The notes under the pieces are model-generated. The model was not told where the DNA came from and made no database searches. It worked only from the letters and a program-made list of their open reading frames with translations. A program made the translations under genes and the position numbers. A DNA stretch of 38,809 nucleotides, from assembly GCF_020687045.1 (NCBI RefSeq), contig NZ_JAJEPW010000027.1:1-38809 (forward strand), written 5' to 3'. Shown one piece after another: positions 37,515 through 38,809 of this stretch (position 1 is the stretch's first letter; every line of letters begins with the position of its first letter). This DNA is from Vescimonas cirricatena (GTDB taxonomy: Bacteria; Bacillota; Clostridia; Oscillospirales; Oscillospiraceae).

Positions 37515-38627
37515 ATGAAATTAGGTATCGTGGGACTGCCCAACGTGGGCAAATCAACGCTGTTCAACGCCATCACCAACGCCGGAGCCGAAAGCGCCAA
37601 CTACCCCTTCTGCACCATCGAGCCCAACGTGGGCATGGTGGCCGTGCCGGATGCAAGGCTTGATAAGCTGGCGGAGATGTATCAGCCCGACAAAAAGACC
37701 CCCGCCGTCATCGAATTTGTGGACATTGCGGGCCTGGTGAAGGGCGCCAGCCAGGGGGCGGGCCTGGGCAACAAGTTCCTGGAGAACATCCGCCGCACCG
37801 ACGCCATCGTCCATGTGGTGCGCTGCTTCGACGACGAGAACATCATGCACGTGGTGGCCGACGCCGGGACCAACGTGCCGGTGGACCCCCTGGGCGACAT
37901 CGAGACCATCGACCTGGAGCTGATCATGGCGGACCTGGAGATGGTGAACCGCCGGGTGGAGAAGGCCGCCAAGGCCGCCAAGGGCGACAAGAAGTTCCTG
38001 CACGAGGCCGAGGTATTCCGGGCCCTGGCGGAGCATCTCAACGCCGGAAGGTCCGCCCGCACCTTCGACTGCGGCGACGAGGACCGCGCCATTGTGGAGA
38101 CCGCCGACCTGCTGAGCCTGAAGCCCATCATCTACGCCGCCAACATGGACGAGGCGGGCTTCGCCGACCACGAGAACAACCGCTACTTCCGGATGGTCCG
38201 GGACCTGGCCCAAAAGGAAGGGGCCCAGGTGCTGCCCATCTGCGCCAAGCTGGAGGAGGACATCGCCCAGCTGGACGACCCCGACGAGCGGGCCATGTTC
38301 CTGGAGGACCTGGGGGTGGAGCAGTCCGGCCTGGACCGGCTGATCCAGTGCAGCTATGAGCTGCTGGGCCTGATCTCCTTCCTGACCTACGGCAAGGACG
38401 AGTGCCGGGCCTGGACCATCCGCAAGGGCACCAAGGCCCCCCAGGCCGCCGGAAAGATTCACTCCGACATCGAGCGGGGCTTCATCCGGGCGGAGACCAT
38501 CAACTTCGACGAGATGATGGCCTGCGGCAGCGTGGCCGCCGCCAAGGAAAAGGGTCTGCTGCGGTCCGAGGGCAAGGACTATGTGGTCAAGGACGGCGAC
38601 ATGATCTATTTCCGCTTCAACGTGTAA
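37515..38627 (+). CDS. ychF: Redox-regulated ATPase/GTPase YchF (Obg-like)
   Basis: This 370-residue protein is full length for YchF/OLA1. It has G1 GLPNVGKST (7-15), VDIAGLVKGASQGAGLGNKF (G3 region), YAANMD in place of a GTP-type NKxD motif (family members prefer ATP), a coiled-coil insert (about 130-200) and a C-terminal TGS domain (about 285-368). It binds ribosomes and the proteasome-like machinery in other species and affects stress response and translation; essentiality varies. The protein is intact despite the island insertion: codons 1-5 are shared with the att core, and the ribosome site (AAGGAG, 12 bp upstream) is supplied by the island. GC-rich like uvrB. Confidence 0.97.
   Translation: MKLGIVGLPNVGKSTLFNAITNAGAESANYPFCTIEPNVGMVAVPDARLDKLAEMYQPDKKTPAVIEFVDIAGLVKGASQGAGLGNKFLENIRRTDAIVHVVRCFDDENIMHVVADAGTNVPVDPLGDIETIDLELIMADLEMVNRRVEKAAKAAKGDKKFLHEAEVFRALAEHLNAGRSARTFDCGDEDRAIVETADLLSLKPIIYAANMDEAGFADHENNRYFRMVRDLAQKEGAQVLPICAKLEEDIAQLDDPDERAMFLEDLGVEQSGLDRLIQCSYELLGLISFLTYGKDECRAWTIRKGTKAPQAAGKIHSDIERGFIRAETINFDEMMACGSVAAAKEKGLLRSEGKDYVVKDGDMIYFRFNV
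37516..37530 (+). repeat. attR core repeat, overlapping ychF codons 1-5
   Basis: Identical to 3512-3526 over 15 bp. It starts on the T of the ychF ATG. All sequence upstream of this point, including the ychF ribosome site AAGGAG, is therefore island DNA. Confidence 0.82.
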
Positions 38628-38632
38628 ACAAG

Positions 38633-38677
38633 CAGGCTGCGTGCCGCAGGGCATTTCCCTGGGCGGCACGCAGCCTG
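38633..38677 (+). terminator. ychF terminator
   Basis: CAGGCTGCGTGCCGC (38633-38647) pairs perfectly with GCGGCACGCAGCCTG (38663-38677), with an inner AGGG/CCCT pair. A T-rich but interrupted tail follows. It starts six bases after the ychF stop. Confidence 0.85.
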
Positions 38678-38809
38678 TTCCTGTTTCCGGCGCAACCCAT
38701 TCCCAGGGCAGGAGCGGGGCGCCGATCAAAAAGAGGCGGCGATTCTTTGGAATAACCAGGCCCAGACCGGACAGGACCTTTCCGAAGCCCTTCAGCGCCC
38801 GGCCGCTGC
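38678..38809. other. Chromosomal tail without a supported gene
   Basis: The last 130 bp are GC-rich. Short open frames exist on both strands up to the window edge, but none has enough length or recognizable sequence to call. A gene entering from the right cannot be excluded. Confidence 0.4.

Larger units (their letters stand above)
3512..37530. mobile_element. Integrated genomic island inserted at the 5' end of ychF
   Basis: The element is bounded by a perfect 15-bp direct repeat, TGAAATTAGGTATCG, at 3512-3526 and 37516-37530. The right copy covers the first codons of ychF. A Tn916-like tyrosine integrase and a 67-residue excisionase-like gene lie just inside the right end, in the order xis-int-att. 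Putative arm-type repeats lie 120 bp inside the left end and 68 bp inside the right end. Outside are GC-rich core genes (uvrB, ychF). Inside are clearly less GC-rich, mosaic cargo genes. No relaxase, coupling ATPase or conjugation gene is visible, so this is a genomic island or mobilizable element, not a complete ICE. Boundaries are inferred from the repeat; the exact strand exchange point is unknown. Confidence 0.85.

Noticed and set aside
3512..37530. Complete conjugative element (ICE)
   Set aside because: Int and Xis are present, but no relaxase, FtsK-like coupling protein, VirB4-like ATPase or replication initiator could be found.
37554..38729. 391-codon minus-strand frame opposite ychF
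   Set aside because: Val/His/Gln/Gly-rich antisense shadow that runs through the ychF terminator.
1..38809. CRISPR arrays, rRNA or tRNA genes, complete insertion sequences
   Set aside because: I saw no regularly spaced repeats, no tRNA-like cloverleaf (including at the attachment site) and no transposase gene.

Overview
The window looks like chromosome of a GC-rich, Gram-positive gut Clostridium, most likely an Oscillospiraceae member of the Flavonifractor/Lawsonibacter type. The evidence is GC-rich chromosomal genes, Firmicutes-type ribosome binding sites, sigma-A promoters and a Tn916-type integrase. This placement is from style only and was not tested by a search.

Layout. (1) Positions 1-3511 are chromosomal: a leftward uvrB - DUF1643 - traX-like operon with a good sigma-A promoter and a LexA-box-like site. 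(2) Positions 3512-37530 form one integrated genomic island of about 34 kb. Its ends are a perfect 15-bp direct repeat. The right copy lies on the first codons of ychF and the left copy lies beyond uvrB. A Tn916-like xis-int pair sits at the right end, and 11-bp-spaced TGGTRYA repeats (putative arm sites) lie near both ends. No relaxase, coupling protein or type IV secretion gene was seen, so the island should move only with help. (3) Positions 37515-38809 return to chromosome: ychF, its terminator and a short uninterpreted tail.

The island has two cargo blocks. The left block (4161-27805) is a single leftward run of 22 closely packed genes behind one consensus promoter, whose transcript starts with a 13-bp hairpin. 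It encodes a complete Wzx/Wzy-type surface polysaccharide pathway: a PglC/EpsL-type initiating phosphoglycosyltransferase, eleven glycosyltransferases (seven GT2, three GT4, one GT32), an EpsG/Wzy-like polymerase, a Wzx flippase and a pyruvyl transferase. It also carries an FrhB-like iron-sulfur protein, a membrane beta-propeller protein, a VanZ-nucleotidyltransferase fusion and a full phosphocholine module (LicA-like kinase, LicC-like cytidylyltransferase, LicD-like transferase and a BCCT choline/betaine transporter). The predicted product is a phosphocholine- and pyruvate-decorated capsule or exopolysaccharide.

The right block (about 28222-35403) is an ion/osmotic module: a KdpD-like kinase and KdpE-like regulator (leftward), and divergently a CNNM/CorC-HlyC protein, TrkH, TrkA and an AI-2E family protein (rightward) behind an attenuator-like leader with a 31-codon ORF. 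This block is flanked by a 28-bp direct repeat (26/28 identical). The left copy interrupts a YczE-family membrane protein gene, so the block looks like a separately acquired cassette. Between it and xis-int lie decayed mobile-element sequences, including a frameshifted zinc-ribbon gene.
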